Shown here piece after piece: positions 33,763-43,420 of a stretch of DNA of 64,000 bases. Within the stretch, counting starts at the first letter, position 1. Every line of letters starts with the position of its first letter. The notes beneath the pieces are model-generated. The model had not been told where the DNA came from. It saw nothing but the letters and a program-made list of their open reading frames with translations, and searched no databases. Both the position numbers and the translations under genes were made by a program. Source of the stretch: Bacillus sp. SB49 (GTDB taxonomy: Bacteria > Bacillota > Bacilli > Bacillales > Halobacillaceae); NCBI RefSeq assembly GCF_000469135.2, contig NZ_CP048117.1, positions 3,261,501 through 3,325,500 on the forward strand, given 5' to 3'.

Positions 33763-36700
33763 CTATTTCTCTACCCGCCTCTGAAAGAAACCAGTCACTT
33801 TTCTCGATATATCATCGAAATACGTGTACACGACCGGAATGAGCACGAGTGTAAACAAGCTGGAAACGGATAACCCGAAGATGATTGTCACCGCCAGCGG
33901 CTGCTGGGCTTCGGACCCCTCACCGATGCCGAGGGCAAGCGGCACCATGCCGAGGATCGTCGTCAGCGTCGTCATGAGAATCGGACGCAGGCGGTTCGGT
34001 CCTGCCTCGAGAATCGCTTCCAACCGGTCATACGATTTCCTACGCAGAATATTGATGTAATCCACGAGAACAATTGCGTTGTTAACGACTATCCCTGCGA
34101 GCATAATGATGCCGACAAAAGCCGGAAGACTGAACGGCAGACCAGTCAACAGAAGACCACCCGATATACCGACAATCGTTGCCGGCAGCGAGAACATGAT
34201 GATGAACGGGAACAGGAAGTTCTCGAACTGGATCGCCATGACGGCGTAAACAAGGAAAATAGAGAATACAAGGGCGATAGCTAAATCGCCGAACGCATCC
34301 TGCATATCCTGCGCCTGACCGCCGATGGTGTAGGAATATCCATCCGGGAAATTCAGCTGTTCCAGTTCCGCTCTTACTTGTTCGGTCGCTGTTCCTAGAT
34401 CAATACCGCTGACTTCCGCTTCTACATTCACCTGGGGCTGCTGATTTTCACGTAACAGAGAGACGGGCCCCTGGACCTGTTCCAGTTCTGCGATCGTCGC
34501 AAGAGGAACAATCCCCCCACTCGGAGATTGAACCGGCATACTTTCGAGATCGGCGATCGTCTGCCGGTCCTCCTCAGGGAAGATGAATCGGACATCGACT
34601 TCGTCCGTGCCGTTCCGGTACCTTGTCGCAATTTGACCATTGAAGGCGAGCTGGACTTGACTGATGACCTGTTGATCCGTCAATCCATATTGGGCCGCTT
34701 TCTGGGAATCGACGTTGATTTGCATTTCCGGACGTCCTTCCTCTGTGGAAGAAGTGGCGTTATTTACACCGTCGACTTCGTTCATTACGTAAGCAACCTG
34801 TTCTCCAAGCTCATCAAGGACGTCATACTCTTCTCCGTTCAACTGGACTTGAAGAGGTGCTCCGGTTCCAAGGCCGGCATCGAGTTCACTCACCTCGATT
34901 TCCGCTCCTGCGATTCCAGCAACGGCTTCATCGAGCTCCCCCATCACTTCCTGGGTTGTCTTCTCCCTGGATTCAGGATCAATGAGCTGAATCGTATAGG
35001 ATGCCGAATCGGTAGAACCGTTACCAAAGCTTCCCATACCACCGCTGCCAATGGATAAATAACTGACGTCAACGATATCTTTGAACTTTGCAATTTGTTC
35101 ATCAACTTGATTTGTGACGGACTCCGTTTCGGAAAGCGATGTACCTGCAGGCATTTCGACTTGGATTTCCACCTGCCCTTGATCGGAAGGAGGAATGAAT
35201 TCGGTTCCGATAAATGGAATGACCGCTATCGCTGCAGCAATCAAGGCCGTCGTAATCGCCAGCGTCGTTTTTCTGAACTTCAACACCCAGCGCAGTACAG
35301 AACGGTACACGTCATTCACCTTATCAAGGAAGCGGTCAAACCAATAACGCCGGCCGTTTTCCTTCAACGACTTCGTTAACAATTTCGAAGACAGCATCGG
35401 AATGAGTGTCACCGATACAGCAAGCGATGCAATCAGTGCGAACATGATCGTCAAGGCAAGCGGTGTGAATAATTCTGATGCAATTCCTTCTACAAAGATG
35501 ATCGGCAGGAAAACAACCAAGGTTGTGGTAGCGGAAGCAACGACGGCAGGCGCGAGTTCCGATGCCCCCACTTTTGCCGCCTCCACCATAGAATACCCCT
35601 GCTGCCGGTAGCGGACGATATTCTCCAGGATGACAATGGAACTGTCCACCATCATTCCAATTCCAAGCGCCAGTCCACCCATCGTCAGGACATTCAACGT
35701 CTCTCCAGTGAAATACATCAACGTGAACGTCGAAATGATGGCGATCGGAATCGAAAGACCGATGACCAGTGTTGCCCGGAAGCTCTTTAAGAACAAGAGT
35801 AACACCAGAACAGATATGATTCCCCCGATAATAATATTCAAGACGACACTGTTGATGGATGTTTTGATAAAGTCGGACGTGTCCAGGACGATGCTCGTCC
35901 CGACCCCTTCCGGTAGATCCTCATCCAAATCTCCAAGTGCCGCTCTTACATTATCCGCCGTTTCTACACTGTTGGCATCGGTTTTCTTCAAGATGGACAG
36001 CACGACCGAAGACTCTCCATCGACCTTGCTGATCGAATTGGCATCGACAAGCGTTTCCTCGACATCCGCGATTTGATCGAGCGTCACTTTCGCACCCGAT
36101 GGAGACTGAATGATGGTCTCACGCACATCATCCACCGAGGAAAACTCCCCTTCCAGTCTAAGCTGCAAATCTTTCTGACCGGACTCGATATTCCCGGCCG
36201 ATGCGGATTGATTAGCGGCATTTAACGCTTGAATGACTGTCTGCGAATCCAGTCCATACTGAGCCATCTGTGCACGGTCGATAAGGACCTGCACCTCACT
36301 TACTTGTCCACCTTCCACGCTGACAGAGGCGACACCATCCTGTCGCTCAAGAAAAGGGACGATCCGACTTTCGGCAACCTGCTGTAACTCTGCCGGAGAT
36401 CCGCCGGATAAGCCGATCGTCATGATCGGCAGCTGCTGCGGATCGAAGCGCAGCACACTTGGATCGGAAGCTTCTTCAGGAAGGACGCCCGTTACCTGAT
36501 CGACGCTTTCCCTCACCTCAAGCAGCGTACTGTCAAGATTTACTCCTGTATTGAATTGAAGCAGCACGAGGGAAGAGCCTGCCTGAGACCTGGATTGAAG
36601 AACTTCCAGCCCTTCAATACTGCTTACTGCCGACTCCACCGGCCTGCTTACAAGCTTCTCTACTTCCTGAGGTGCCGCCCCTTCATAGGACGTCGAAACA

Positions 36701-36837
36701 ACAGCGATAGGGAGCTCAATTTCCGGATAGAGATCGATCGTTAAATTACGCAGAGAAACGAAGCCGAGGGCAAGAATGGCGGCAACGACCATAATGACCC
36801 CGACAGGTCTCTTGACGGAAAGATTAACGAGCTTCAT
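33763..36837 (-). CDS. RND-family efflux pump (SwrC/AcrB type)
   Basis: A 1024-residue inner-membrane, proton-driven exporter with the two-fold 6+6 helix repeat and two large outer loops. Typical sequences: [17 protein letters not shown] at the start, the TM4 proton-relay segment [21 protein letters not shown] and the second-repeat [16 protein letters not shown]. subtilis SwrC exports surfactin and other amphiphiles; the substrate here is unknown. It overlaps the adaptor gene by 14 bases. The promoter lies upstream of the adaptor. Confidence 0.94.
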   Translation of the reverse strand: MKLVNLSVKRPVGVIMVVAAILALGFVSLRNLTIDLYPEIELPIAVVSTSYEGAAPQEVEKLVSRPVESAVSSIEGLEVLQSRSQAGSSLVLLQFNTGVNLDSTLLEVRESVDQVTGVLPEEASDPSVLRFDPQQLPIMTIGLSGGSPAELQQVAESRIVPFLERQDGVASVSVEGGQVSEVQVLIDRAQMAQYGLDSQTVIQALNAANQSASAGNIESGQKDLQLRLEGEFSSVDDVRETIIQSPSGAKVTLDQIADVEETLVDANSISKVDGESSVVLSILKKTDANSVETADNVRAALGDLDEDLPEGVGTSIVLDTSDFIKTSINSVVLNIIIGGIISVLVLLLFLKSFRATLVIGLSIPIAIISTFTLMYFTGETLNVLTMGGLALGIGMMVDSSIVILENIVRYRQQGYSMVEAAKVGASELAPAVVASATTTLVVFLPIIFVEGIASELFTPLALTIMFALIASLAVSVTLIPMLSSKLLTKSLKENGRRYWFDRFLDKVNDVYRSVLRWVLKFRKTTLAITTALIAAAIAVIPFIGTEFIPPSDQGQVEIQVEMPAGTSLSETESVTNQVDEQIAKFKDIVDVSYLSIGSGGMGSFGNGSTDSASYTIQLIDPESREKTTQEVMGELDEAVAGIAGAEIEVSELDAGLGTGAPLQVQLNGEEYDVLDELGEQVAYVMNEVDGVNNATSSTEEGRPEMQINVDSQKAAQYGLTDQQVISQVQLAFNGQIATRYRNGTDEVDVRFIFPEEDRQTIADLESMPVQSPSGGIVPLATIAELEQVQGPVSLLRENQQPQVNVEAEVSGIDLGTATEQVRAELEQLNFPDGYSYTIGGQAQDMQDAFGDLAIALVFSIFLVYAVMAIQFENFLFPFIIMFSLPATIVGISGGLLLTGLPFSLPAFVGIIMLAGIVVNNAIVLVDYINILRRKSYDRLEAILEAGPNRLRPILMTTLTTILGMVPLALGIGEGSEAQQPLAVTIIFGLSVSSLFTLVLIPVVYTYFDDISRKVTGFFQRRVEK

Positions 36838-38173
36838 CCGGAGAATCCTCCTTCATGACACGTACAAGATCCCCGTCCGTAAGGGTCAACTGCCCGGAAG
36901 TGATGACATCTGCATCTGAAGGGAGATCTTCCGAGGTAACAGCAACCTGATCCGTTTGTCTTTCCACGACTTCCACAGCAACCTGCACCGCTTTTTCGTC
37001 CACGATCTGATAAACAAATGTCTCTTCATTTTCTTCTACTAAACTGTCTGTCGGAATGATTAACGTATCCTCGACCACCTTTTCCGGTAAAAGGAAAGTT
37101 GCCATCATGCCGGGTTTGATCGTCTCTTCTCCATTATCTACGCGTGCTTCAACAGGATACAATCCGGTGTCGTCCGGGACAGATGAAACATACGTGACGG
37201 TCGCAGTGACTTCGTCTTCAAGAGCCCCAATATCGACCTTCAGTTCTTCCTCTTTGTTAAACAAATCCAATTGTTCAGCAGTCACGGAAGCAGTAATCGT
37301 CATCGGATTCAAACTGACAACGGTAGCAAACGGCTGTTGGTTCGTAACGAGGTCCCCCTCTGATGCATTCAGGGAAGCCACTTCTCCGGAAACCGGCGCA
37401 GTCACTGCTTCGTTCGCCGCCTGCTCCTTCGCCTGTTCCAATTGGACATTCGCCTGCTCGACTTGAAGCTCTGCCTGTTCTACGGCCATATCCGCCTGCT
37501 CGATCTGCTGCTCGGCCTGATCGACTTGAGCTTCTGCCTGGGCGACAGCGGAAGCAGATGCAGGCGCCTGCCCACTCAACTGCTTCATCTGTGCCTGTGC
37601 CTGCTCCGCACGATTTGCCGCCTGCTCATACAGCGCTTCAGGAATCTTCTCCTCTTTAAACAGCTTCTGTGTCTCATCAGCCAGCTGTTTTGCCTGTTCG
37701 TACTGCTGTTCAGCCGCTTCCGCCGCCTGGGCCGTCTGACTCTTTTCTGATTGAGAAGCCTGCTTGGCAAGCGTCACCTGATCTTCCGCATTCTCGACGC
37801 CGGCTGCTGCTTGTTCTTTGGACAACCGGGCATTCTCAAGCTGCTGCTCCGCTTGACGGACCGCCAATTCCTGCAGCTCCACCTGACTTTCTCCGTTACC
37901 AGGATCGACGACACCGATCGTCTCTCCCTTCTCCACTCTGTCGCCTTTCTCCACATTCAAGGTAACCAGTTCACCAGGCGTCTTGGCTGTCACAGGCGCC
38001 TGCTCCCCGGCCGTTGCGGATCCCGAAATTTCCCGTTCGATGACGAAATCATCTTTTTGGACTGTATCCACCTGAACAGGGGTCACACGCTCCTCCGCTT
38101 TCTCTGAACCCGTCTCTTCCTGCATACACGCCGCCAATACTACCAGCGACAACACCATTACCAGCTGTTTCAT
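36824..38173 (-). CDS. RND efflux adaptor lipoprotein (HlyD/MFP family)
   Basis: A 449-residue lipoprotein (lipobox LAAC) linking the RND pump to the cell wall space. It has two lipoyl half-motifs (ITAKTPGELVTLNVEKGDRVEKGE-like near 60-90, and the later VTAPVSGEVASLNASEGD). A very long Ala/Gln/Glu-rich coiled coil (about 105-250) lies between them, followed by beta-barrel and proximal domains. The second ATG-type codon (38173) is chosen: the first codon of the open frame is a TTG. It is the first gene of the pair. Confidence 0.92.
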   Translation of the reverse strand: MKQLVMVLSLVVLAACMQEETGSEKAEERVTPVQVDTVQKDDFVIEREISGSATAGEQAPVTAKTPGELVTLNVEKGDRVEKGETIGVVDPGNGESQVELQELAVRQAEQQLENARLSKEQAAAGVENAEDQVTLAKQASQSEKSQTAQAAEAAEQQYEQAKQLADETQKLFKEEKIPEALYEQAANRAEQAQAQMKQLSGQAPASASAVAQAEAQVDQAEQQIEQADMAVEQAELQVEQANVQLEQAKEQAANEAVTAPVSGEVASLNASEGDLVTNQQPFATVVSLNPMTITASVTAEQLDLFNKEEELKVDIGALEDEVTATVTYVSSVPDDTGLYPVEARVDNGEETIKPGMMATFLLPEKVVEDTLIIPTDSLVEENEETFVYQIVDEKAVQVAVEVVERQTDQVAVTSEDLPSDADVITSGQLTLTDGDLVRVMKEDSPDEAR

Positions 38174-38257
38174 CAAGACTTCCTCTCCTTCAAAGACTCT
38201 CTTCGATGTGTTTCCCCTGAACCTTTTATGTACGCCGAATACAAACCGCTGACCATG

Positions 38258-38304
38258 TAGTCATAATTACGATTAATGTTACTAAACTCCCCTATGTATT
38301 GCAA
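38258..38304 (-). promoter_or_regulatory. promoter and putative operator of the RND operon
   Basis: On the minus strand TTGCAA (38304-38299), 17 bp, TAACAT (38281-38276). An imperfect 27-bp palindrome TAGT...ACTA (38258-38284; 10 of 13 arm positions match) covers the -10 and the start site, typical of a TetR- or MarR-type repressor operator. No such regulator is encoded nearby. Confidence 0.55.
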
Positions 38305-38427
38305 CTTGCAGCATTCCGGGGAAAATGACAAAATTGTGTCTGCTTCCCGTGTCGGAATTTGCTGTACTTTCGTTTCATCTGCCCCTTATTGTGGTAATAA
38401 ATAACAGACGTTATGCGACGAGGGCAC

Positions 38428-38455
38428 AAAAAAAGCCAAACCGGATCGGTTCGGC
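38428..38455 (-). terminator. terminator of the 206-residue protein gene
   Basis: GCCaAACCG / CGGTTcGGC stem followed on the minus strand by a T7 run. Confidence 0.8.
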
Positions 38456-38463
38456 CGTGATGC

Positions 38464-39084
38464 CTATTGGAGGCTGTTTCCGAGCTGTGCCACGAGCAGA
38501 TCGAGTTTCTTAATCTTGGGAAGCTCATATTCCGGGAAACGCTGATCAAAATGAGTAAAAAGCGGCTCCAGTGCTTCATCCTCCATCATTTCACCGAACG
38601 TATGGAAAGTATGCTGGTACTGGGCGATGTAGCGTTTCATTTTCTTATCAAAACCGGACAGATGATACGTGGATGAGAAATCGAACGCTTTAACAATATC
38701 GCTGTCATACGAGGGGAAGCTGGGGTTCAGGGTATGCAGCATAGAGGCAGCAAGTGGAAACTGCATCGTAGGATTCCCTTTGTGGTTCTTTACTTCGTAC
38801 AGACGTTTCGTTATCTGGACGATATTCGGTCGTTCATGGTCCCGCTGTTCTTCCATCAGTTTGAAGTAACAGCTCTCAAACTCCTTCGTCAAACTCGGAT
38901 TATCCAATCGGAAGAAATGCCGGAAGATAAATTGATAGAGCTTGTCATCCGGGACATACGTATCTTCAAACACCGTATGCAGGTAAAGGTAAACATCCAG
39001 TTTTTCCTGCGGAATGTTGTTGACCACTCTCTCTCGCTCTTCTAACAATAATTCTTTTAAATCTTGTGCCGTTCTGTACTTCAT
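38464..39084 (-). CDS. protein of unknown function
   Basis: A 206-residue, mostly helical soluble protein. I do not recognise a named family. The centre carries AASMLHTLNPSFPSYDSDIVKAF, like a 'LNP...P.YDS' motif that I have seen in poorly studied proteins, but I cannot name a function. The start is taken at the ATG following GAGGTGATT; the codon before it is a TTG. It has its own terminator and stands alone between the pump operon and the small motility gene. Confidence 0.6.
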   Translation of the reverse strand: MKYRTAQDLKELLLEERERVVNNIPQEKLDVYLYLHTVFEDTYVPDDKLYQFIFRHFFRLDNPSLTKEFESCYFKLMEEQRDHERPNIVQITKRLYEVKNHKGNPTMQFPLAASMLHTLNPSFPSYDSDIVKAFDFSSTYHLSGFDKKMKRYIAQYQHTFHTFGEMMEDEALEPLFTHFDQRFPEYELPKIKKLDLLVAQLGNSLQ

Positions 39085-39279
39085 CAATAATCACCTCTAT
39101 TCGCTTATTCCACGCATCTAAAAACTGGAAACTTATAATTGTAAAGTTTTTATGAATTGTTCTATCTTCATTCTACCGAACCGACGCCTATTTTCCAAAG
39201 GATATAGACAATCTCTGGTCAAAATATCCCTTCATCCTCTTCTCTCGTATTCCGATACAAGAAAAGAAGGAGGGATCAA

Positions 39280-39459
39280 ATGGATATTGCAGCCTTATCA
39301 ATGGCGCTGAGCACAACACAGTTGAAACAGCAGACGAACCTGGCATTGATGGATAAAGTGATGGGGGACGCCGATACAAAAGGGGCCCGGATGGTGGAGA
39401 TGATGGAGAACTCCATCCCCCACCCGGATCTCGGAAACAGCCTTGATATAAAGGCGTAA
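39280..39459 (+). CDS. YjfB-family putative motility peptide
   Basis: A 59-residue protein from the ATG at 39280 with AAGGAGGGA upstream. MDIAALSMALSTTQLKQQTNLALMDKVMGDA at its front is the YjfB (putative motility protein) signature. The function is unknown; family members are encoded near flagellar genes or scattered in Bacilli. A small membrane protein gene follows 46 bp later on the same strand. Confidence 0.75.
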   Translation: MDIAALSMALSTTQLKQQTNLALMDKVMGDADTKGARMVEMMENSIPHPDLGNSLDIKA

Positions 39460-39505
39460 TCAAAAGATTGCCACCGGCGGGCGTGATGATAAAGGAGCTG
39501 AGCGA

Positions 39506-39673
39506 ATGGACAAAAGAATGGCATGGACTGGTTACTCCCTTTTCTTAGCAGGCATCGCTTTATTTCTCCTGTCCCCGCCCAAAGCTCAGCCGGTCTTCGT
39601 ACCGATCTTTACCATCGGTGGTCTCTGTCTACTGATTATCGCCTTATTTCTGTCCATGAAAAAAAGCCGCTGA
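39506..39673 (+). CDS. 55-residue two-helix membrane peptide
   Basis: ATG 39506 with AAAGGAG upstream. Two hydrophobic helices (about 6-23 and 30-50) are separated by PPKAQP, and the end is basic (KKSR). No family recognised. Its stop lies within the terminator hairpin at 39658-39686. Confidence 0.55.
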   Translation: MDKRMAWTGYSLFLAGIALFLLSPPKAQPVFVPIFTIGGLCLLIIALFLSMKKSR

Positions 39674-39686
39674 ACAGCGGCTTTTT
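39658..39686. terminator. bidirectional intrinsic terminator
   Basis: AAAAAGCCGCTG / AGCGGCTTTTT stem with a short AAC loop. It serves the small membrane peptide (+) and the acidic lipoprotein (-). Confidence 0.85.
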
Positions 39687-39694
39687 AAGACTTA

Positions 39695-39988
39695 TTATTC
39701 GTTGTCTTTGTTTTCATCGTTTTCCATCGTATCTTCGTTCGTCATGTCTTCTTCGTTCTGCTTCTCTTCTTCATTCATATCGTCTTCCATCTTGTTCTCA
39801 TCGTCCTGCATATCTTCTTCCATCTTGTTCTCGTCTTCCTGCATATCCTCTTCCATGTTATCTTCTTCTTCCTGCATATTCTCTTCTGTGTTGTTATCGT
39901 CCTCCGCGGGCTCCTCTTCCGAAGCACACGCACCTAAAAGAGAAACAGCGAACAAAGCGACCAACAATTTAAGTAACAAAGCTTTCAT
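39695..39988 (-). CDS. highly acidic repeat lipoprotein
   Basis: A 97-residue precursor from ATG 39988 (AGGAGG eight bases upstream). The signal peptide has lipobox LLGAC. The mature part is almost entirely Glu, Asp, Asn, Met and Gln. It consists of near-tandem 11-residue units of the type EDMQ(E/D)DENKME, with a 33-bp repeat visible in the DNA. Probably disordered and exposed on the outside; cation binding or a halophile surface role is possible. The function is unknown and the repeat number may vary between strains. Confidence 0.75.
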   Translation of the reverse strand: MKALLLKLLVALFAVSLLGACASEEEPAEDDNNTEENMQEEEDNMEEDMQEDENKMEEDMQDDENKMEDDMNEEEKQNEEDMTNEDTMENDENKDNE

Positions 39989-40069
39989 GGACATTTCCTC
40001 CTTTTTGATGATTACGTGCTCTAGTATGTCCAGAAGAAGAGAATCCATCCATATTCCACCAAGAAAATA

Positions 40070-40095
40070 AAAAAACCCGGCAGCAGCTGCCGGGT
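40070..40095 (-). terminator. terminator of fabZ
   Basis: CCCGGCAG / CTGCCGGG stem followed on the minus strand by a T-rich run. Confidence 0.85.
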
Positions 40096-40102
40096 CTCTC
40101 CA

Positions 40103-40525
40103 TTATTTCAATGCAAACATGATTTCCGCTTCACAGGCAAGCTGCCCGTCGACGGTGGCTTTCGCTTTCCCTTTGCCGATCGGTCCTTTCAAACGGACGA
40201 TTTCCACTTCCAGCTTCAACCGATCGCCCGGTTTAACCTGACGCTTAAAGCGGCACTTATCGATACCTGTGAAGAACGCCAATTTCCCTTGGTTTTCTTC
40301 TTTCTTAAGCATCGCAACCGCGCCCATCTGCGCTAAGGCTTCTGTAATAAGTACGCCGGGCATCACCGGATAATCCGGAAAATGGCCCTGAAAGAAGGGT
40401 TCGTTTATCGTTACATTCTTGTATCCAACCGCACGCTCGCCTTCGACAATCTCCTCTACCTGGTCGATTAATAGAAACGGGTAACGGTGGGGAATAATTT
40501 CTTTGATTTGTTCAATATCCAGCAT
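40103..40525 (-). CDS. fabZ: 3-hydroxyacyl-ACP dehydratase
   Basis: Dehydrates 3-hydroxyacyl-ACP in type II fatty acid synthesis. 140 residues, hot-dog fold, with the catalytic His in [13 protein letters not shown] and catalytic Glu in TEALAQMGA. Start at the second of two adjacent ATGs ([17 protein letters not shown]), which matches FabZ of other Bacilli and gives AGGAG a seven-base spacing; the longer frame is rejected. Its position downstream of flhOP agrees with B. subtilis ywpB. Confidence 0.95.
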   Translation of the reverse strand: MLDIEQIKEIIPHRYPFLLIDQVEEIVEGERAVGYKNVTINEPFFQGHFPDYPVMPGVLITEALAQMGAVAMLKKEENQGKLAFFTGIDKCRFKRQVKPGDRLKLEVEIVRLKGPIGKGKAKATVDGQLACEAEIMFALK

Positions 40526-40673
40526 CATCTTGCTCCTTTCATCAGTCCTGTTCTCCATTATAAGCGTAGATTCCACGTGGAACAAATCGTTTTCCGCAAT
40601 TTCGTTTGACATACCGAAATTAGGGAATGCTAATTTCTAGATGACACATCTAAAGGAAGGAGGATGAACAATC

Positions 40674-40817
40674 ATGCTTTGGACTATCTTTATTATCATA
40701 TTGGTATTATGGCTGCTTGGCGTCATCGGTGGTATTGCAGGGAACCTCGTCCACATTCTCTTAGTGGTCGCACTGGTTGTACTCATCATCCGCCTCGTCC
40801 AAGGAAAACGATTATAG
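40674..40817 (+). CDS. 47-residue lmo0937-type membrane peptide
   Basis: A single long hydrophobic stretch interrupted by Gly-rich GVIGGIAGN, with a basic end (VQGKRL). MLWTIFIIILVLWLLGVIGG is the form of the lmo0937-family small membrane proteins, often stress-linked. AAGGAGG lies about ten bases upstream of the ATG. Confidence 0.7.
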   Translation: MLWTIFIIILVLWLLGVIGGIAGNLVHILLVVALVVLIIRLVQGKRL

Positions 40818-40821
40818 CTTT

Positions 40822-40860
40822 AAAAGGCTGCCTGCATAACTACTGCGGCAGCCTTTTTTT
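40822..40860. terminator. bidirectional intrinsic terminator
   Basis: AAAAGGCTGCC / GGCAGCCTTTT stem with a 14-base loop and T7. It lies between the small membrane peptide and the converging methyltransferase gene. Confidence 0.82.
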
Positions 40861-41942
40861 CATGAACTCCTTGTCCAGGCACTTTCCCCGGCAGAAACCG
40901 GCACCTGCTCCCTGCTGTCTGTACCAGTCTGTCTGGCTTCCTGAACCGGAGAGGACGGACTCAGCCAGCACGTGTACCAGGATCCCTCTTTAACGATAGG
41001 GTCCAGATCAAACAGGTCATAGTTGCTTTTATTCGTTACACGTTCGAGCTCTGCTTTGTCTGGAAGGGCAAATAAATTGGAATGGGCAACGAAGAAACTA
41101 TTGAACGCAGAGGAAAAGGCTTCTCCGTACATCGTTTCATTCATCGGAGTAATGACGGAAATAAGACCGTCCGGCTTCACATATCCATGCATCTGCTCGA
41201 GCAGACCCGACCGCTCATCCGGGTGAATATAATGAAAGAGATTGTGCAGCAGCACCACATCCGCCTTCCTATCCTCCGGGCTCCAGTCATGGACGTCCCC
41301 GACGACAAATTCGATATTCGGGTATCCCTCCGATGCCGCGCGGGCGCTCTCAATCACCTTCTGGTTGATATCGACCCCGATCATACGGACGGAAGGATAA
41401 GTTGCAGCCAGTTTTCGTAAATAACAACCGTTTCCGCATCCAAGATCAATGACCGTGTCGATGTCTTTATCACGTAGTGTCTTCATTATTTTCTTCATGG
41501 CAAAATGCTCAAGCAGAGCAGACGTTTCGGCAACGACTTCTCCATGCCTGTCATGATCGAACTCCGCCCGCTCCAACGACCGCATTATATCCGGATACTG
41601 CAACAAAGTAGGGATATGAAGTTCCATCATTTCTTTAAGCAGCGCCTTCACCCCTGGAGACGATCGTTCACCCATGAGGCTTGCGCAATGTTTCTTCGAA
41701 GTGCGGTAGCGCCCGCCAGGCCGTTTCTTCAGATGCTTCACAGCAACACCGACTTTGACCCAGGAAGAGAGCAGGTCCATCGGATACCCCGTCTTCTCAC
41801 TAATTACATCAATGGTTCGTGCCGTTTCGAATTCATCAAACAAGTCGAGCTCCGATCCGACATATGCATGCCAAATCGGTAAAAAGGATTCATTCTTCTT
41901 CATCCACTTCCTCGCCTGCATCACGGTGATCCATTCATTCAT
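40860..41942 (-). CDS. SAM-dependent methyltransferase
   Basis: A 360-residue protein. The N-terminal 120 residues resemble the winged-helix dimerisation part of small-molecule O-methyltransferases. A class I methyltransferase domain follows, with VIDLGCGNGCYLRKL (SAM loop), IGVDINQ, VVGDVHDW and VLLHNLFHYIHPDE. The last 35 residues are Ser/Thr/Glu-rich and atypical. It overlaps the monooxygenase gene upstream by four bases (ATGA), so they act together, probably on a small aromatic or polyketide-like compound. Confidence 0.8.
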   Translation of the reverse strand: MNEWITVMQARKWMKKNESFLPIWHAYVGSELDLFDEFETARTIDVISEKTGYPMDLLSSWVKVGVAVKHLKKRPGGRYRTSKKHCASLMGERSSPGVKALLKEMMELHIPTLLQYPDIMRSLERAEFDHDRHGEVVAETSALLEHFAMKKIMKTLRDKDIDTVIDLGCGNGCYLRKLAATYPSVRMIGVDINQKVIESARAASEGYPNIEFVVGDVHDWSPEDRKADVVLLHNLFHYIHPDERSGLLEQMHGYVKPDGLISVITPMNETMYGEAFSSAFNSFFVAHSNLFALPDKAELERVTNKSNYDLFDLDPIVKEGSWYTCWLSPSSPVQEARQTGTDSREQVPVSAGESAWTRSS

Positions 41943-43270
41943 CTGATCCTTCCTTTCTCATTTTTTATCCAAGGGTAATCTTCCGCTTCCGAGAATAAGC
42001 GCCGGTACTGTTCCGTATCCTTCACCCGCCTCTTTCTTGCCGGAAGCATGTTTCCCTGAACCGCCCTGTCGGTTAATGTGAAATCCCATTTTCCTAATCC
42101 GGATATGTTCAGCATCTGCTTAACGTGCAGCTTATCATCTTCATACATCCGCTCCACAGCCCTGCATCTCAGCTTTCTCCACCACTCGTACCGGAAAGAA
42201 TAAACGAGGGCGGACATATGACTCAAGGTAAGGAGAAAGGAGACACGAGGCTTTCTTACTTCTTCATAATAGTGAAGGTATTCATGATAGCTTTTTCCCT
42301 CTTCTTTACACCAGGCCAGCAGTTCCCCGAGCACGTCGGCATCCTGCACCGCTAAGTTCATGCCTTCTCCCGCCATGGGATGTACCGTGTGGGCAGCGTC
42401 GCCGATCAATACAAGGTTACCGGCATAGTACCGATCGACATGATAGGTATAGGGAATCATAAGCTGGATATCGCGCCAGTCTCTGATGGCGCGGACGCCG
42501 TCCTTTAATTCAGGCGCAAGCTCGCTGTATGCTTCATAGAACCGCTCGAGTCCCTGTTTTTTGATTTGTTTATAACTCCCTGCTTCAATGAGGTAAACGG
42601 TACGGATCTCTTTGTCCGGCAAAGGGAATAAACCAAGGAAACCATTCGAAGTTGTAATGATTTTCCCCTTCGTGAAACGTTCCGGACGGGGAATAGTGAC
42701 AGTGAGGAAATGATGATTATACTCTTTCCGTTCCATATGGACGTTCATCGCATCGCGCGTCGGTGAGCTTCTCCCTTCCGCTCCGACATACACATCCGCC
42801 TGGATTGATATTCTCTCCCTCTTCTGTTTAACGACAGCTACACCGTTCTCAAAGCCCAGGAACCGGGCACCCGGGAGGTAGTGAAAGTATTGCTCAAACG
42901 ATTTCCCTTTATTTCTGAGGATATCCTTTGTCTTCTCATGAGGGACCATCAATGCATGATCATATACGCTCGCTACTCTGCCGTAGTCAAGCTCGGTCAA
43001 ACTGATTTCTTCAGGCGGACGCCCTTTCCTGCGGTGGACTTCCTGAAAACGGAGCTGATCGATCGGATGACCGCACGCTTCCACCTGTTCTCCAACGCCG
43101 ATTCGGTCTAATATAGCAATGGTCTTCGGCTGAAGGAGTTCCCCCTTATAAGCAGGCGATTTCCTGTTCATCTGCTCTGCAATGACGACATGAACTCCTC
43201 TGCTGGCAAGCTTCGCAGCAAGCATCAGGCCCCCTACACCGCCGCCTGCAATGAATACATCTGTTTTCAT
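41939..43270 (-). CDS. FAD-dependent aromatic-ring monooxygenase (PHBH fold)
   Basis: A 443-residue flavoprotein hydroxylase. The Rossmann loop VFIAGGGVGGLMLAAKLASRG is at the start, YVGAEGRSSPTRD is in the middle (DG-like motif), and the second FAD motif is LIGDAAHTVHPMAGEGMNLAVQDA. The ATG at 43270 has GGGAGGG upstream; the 31-residue upstream frame extension is rejected. Membership in the p-hydroxybenzoate/geranylgeranyl-reductase-like group is clear; the substrate is not. It is translationally coupled to the methyltransferase. Confidence 0.88.
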   Translation of the reverse strand: MKTDVFIAGGGVGGLMLAAKLASRGVHVVIAEQMNRKSPAYKGELLQPKTIAILDRIGVGEQVEACGHPIDQLRFQEVHRRKGRPPEEISLTELDYGRVASVYDHALMVPHEKTKDILRNKGKSFEQYFHYLPGARFLGFENGVAVVKQKRERISIQADVYVGAEGRSSPTRDAMNVHMERKEYNHHFLTVTIPRPERFTKGKIITTSNGFLGLFPLPDKEIRTVYLIEAGSYKQIKKQGLERFYEAYSELAPELKDGVRAIRDWRDIQLMIPYTYHVDRYYAGNLVLIGDAAHTVHPMAGEGMNLAVQDADVLGELLAWCKEEGKSYHEYLHYYEEVRKPRVSFLLTLSHMSALVYSFRYEWWRKLRCRAVERMYEDDKLHVKQMLNISGLGKWDFTLTDRAVQGNMLPARKRRVKDTEQYRRLFSEAEDYPWIKNEKGRIR

Positions 43271-43344
43271 AGTTTCCCTCCCGGCTGACTTCGCTGTATC
43301 TACCTCATACCCCATAGGGGAATTTGAAAACATTGGAAGAACAC

Positions 43345-43373
43345 AAAAAACACGGACTCTCATGAGTCCGTGT
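43345..43373 (-). terminator. terminator of the EpuA-like gene
   Basis: Perfect 10-bp stem ACACGGACTC / GAGTCCGTGT with a T6 run on the minus strand. Confidence 0.88.
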
Positions 43374-43420
43374 CGTCATATTCCGGAGGCTTCCACATAT
43401 AATGAAGACAAGCCCGGTTT

